A DNA stretch of 64,000 bases, taken from NCBI RefSeq assembly GCF_014138285.1, contig NZ_JACGXN010000001.1, positions 609,314 to 673,313 of the forward strand. Direction: 5' to 3'. Shown here piece after piece: positions 63,770 through 64,000 of this stretch; the first letter of the stretch is position 1; each line of letters starts with the position of its first letter. Both the position numbers and the translations under genes were made by a program. This DNA is from Phyllobacterium myrsinacearum. Lineage in GTDB: Bacteria; Pseudomonadota; Alphaproteobacteria; Rhizobiales; Rhizobiaceae. The notes under the pieces are model-generated. The model had not been told where the DNA came from. It worked only from the letters and a program-made list of their open reading frames with translations, and did no database searches.

Positions 63770-64000
63770 TCAAACAGTCAGGAACTTACGAACCTCCGGT
63801 CTGTCGAGGCTTGCCGCATCACCCGAATGAACGATCTCGCCGCGATCCATGATGTAGACGTGGTCTGCCAGTTCACGGCAGAAATCGAGATATTGTTCGA
63901 CGAGAAGGATAGCCAGGCCTGTCTGATCGCGCAGAAACCGGATGGCTCGGCCAATATCCTTGATGATCGACGGCTGGATGCCCTCCGTCGGTTCATCCAG
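63770..64000 (-). CDS. urtE: Urea-type ABC transporter ATP-binding protein, C-terminal part (cut by window end)
   Basis: The frame is open to the window edge and reads LDEPTEGIQPSIIKDIGRAI at once: the Walker B/D-loop of branched-chain-amino-acid/urea ABC ATPases. The GIQPSIIK and AILLVEQYLDFCRELADHVYIMDRG segments match UrtE. About 76 residues are visible. It ends in KFLTV. The rest of the urt operon lies outside. Assignment to UrtE rather than LivF is based on the GIQPSII motif. Confidence 0.85.
   Translation of the reverse strand: MDEPTEGIQPSIIKDIGRAIRFLRDQTGLAILLVEQYLDFCRELADHVYIMDRGEIVHSGDAASLDRPEVRKFLTV

Overview
The window is an ordinary chromosomal stretch of an alphaproteobacterium of the order Hyphomicrobiales (Rhizobiales), most like the Brucella / Ochrobactrum / Phyllobacterium / Mesorhizobium group. 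This rests on the split F0 operon with two b-type subunits (atpI-B-E-b'-b), the guaA / rsmB / guaB and ppx / rlmE neighbourhoods, a BacA/SbmA-type peptide transporter, a PmtA-like methyltransferase, an alphaproteobacterial LexA-type box (GAAC-N7-GAAC) and short intergenic palindromic repeats. The assignment is from sequence reading only. I see no prophage, insertion sequence, CRISPR array, tRNA or rRNA.

Layout. 1-515: 3' part of rnhB. 596-745: a large inverted repeat. 811-3655: F0 ATP synthase operon (minus), with a clear promoter and terminator. 4178-9668: SleB-type hydrolase, a TPR membrane protein with der, an NnrU-family protein and a polysaccharide-deacetylase-like protein. 9689-12900: BacA/SbmA-type transporter, YbfB-type MFS and PmtA-like methyltransferase. 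13229-19790: a regulator-dense stretch in which a MarR, a TetR, a second MarR and an AraC regulator each face a small enzyme (cysteine-synthase-like, quinone reductase-like, VOC, SDR). A 2'-5' RNA ligase-like gene sits among them behind a probable SOS box. 19811-32268: housekeeping genes (guaA, mtnN-tspO, rsmB, guaB-DinB), the divergent katA/oxyR pair, MAPEG, and a LysR/PRISE-type SDR pair. 32401-41260: ClC antiporter, Tat-exported MBL hydrolase, MFS, ppx-rlmE, a methyltransferase and a LysR/NADP-oxidoreductase pair. 41308-43656: a run of very small conserved-looking genes with strong ribosome binding sites, ending in cspA. 44050-53451: dadA, an RcnB-like protein, and an alpha-2-macroglobulin gene followed by pbpC. 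53523-62706: a LysR/small-gene pair, an oxalate/formate-family transporter, and the NAD-dependent formate dehydrogenase operon fdsG-fdsB-fdsA-fdhD-fdsD with a LysR gene upstream. 63770-64000: the end of a urea-type ABC transporter ATPase gene (urtE).

How the genes work together. The fds operon, FdhD sulfurtransferase and OFA transporter form a formate/oxalate-use module. The alpha-2-macroglobulin and PBP1C form the usual periplasmic trap-and-repair pair. OxyR/KatA handle peroxide. Several divergent regulator/enzyme pairs have readable palindromic operators between them and look like self-contained electrophile or toxin responses. The observations I rate highest are the LexA-type box inside the promoter of the 2'-5' RNA ligase-like gene, the three-copy long inverted-repeat family (one copy with swapped arm order, one with matching insertions in both arms), the small-gene cluster before cspA, and a PRISE-type reductase that appears to lack the conserved catalytic tyrosine.
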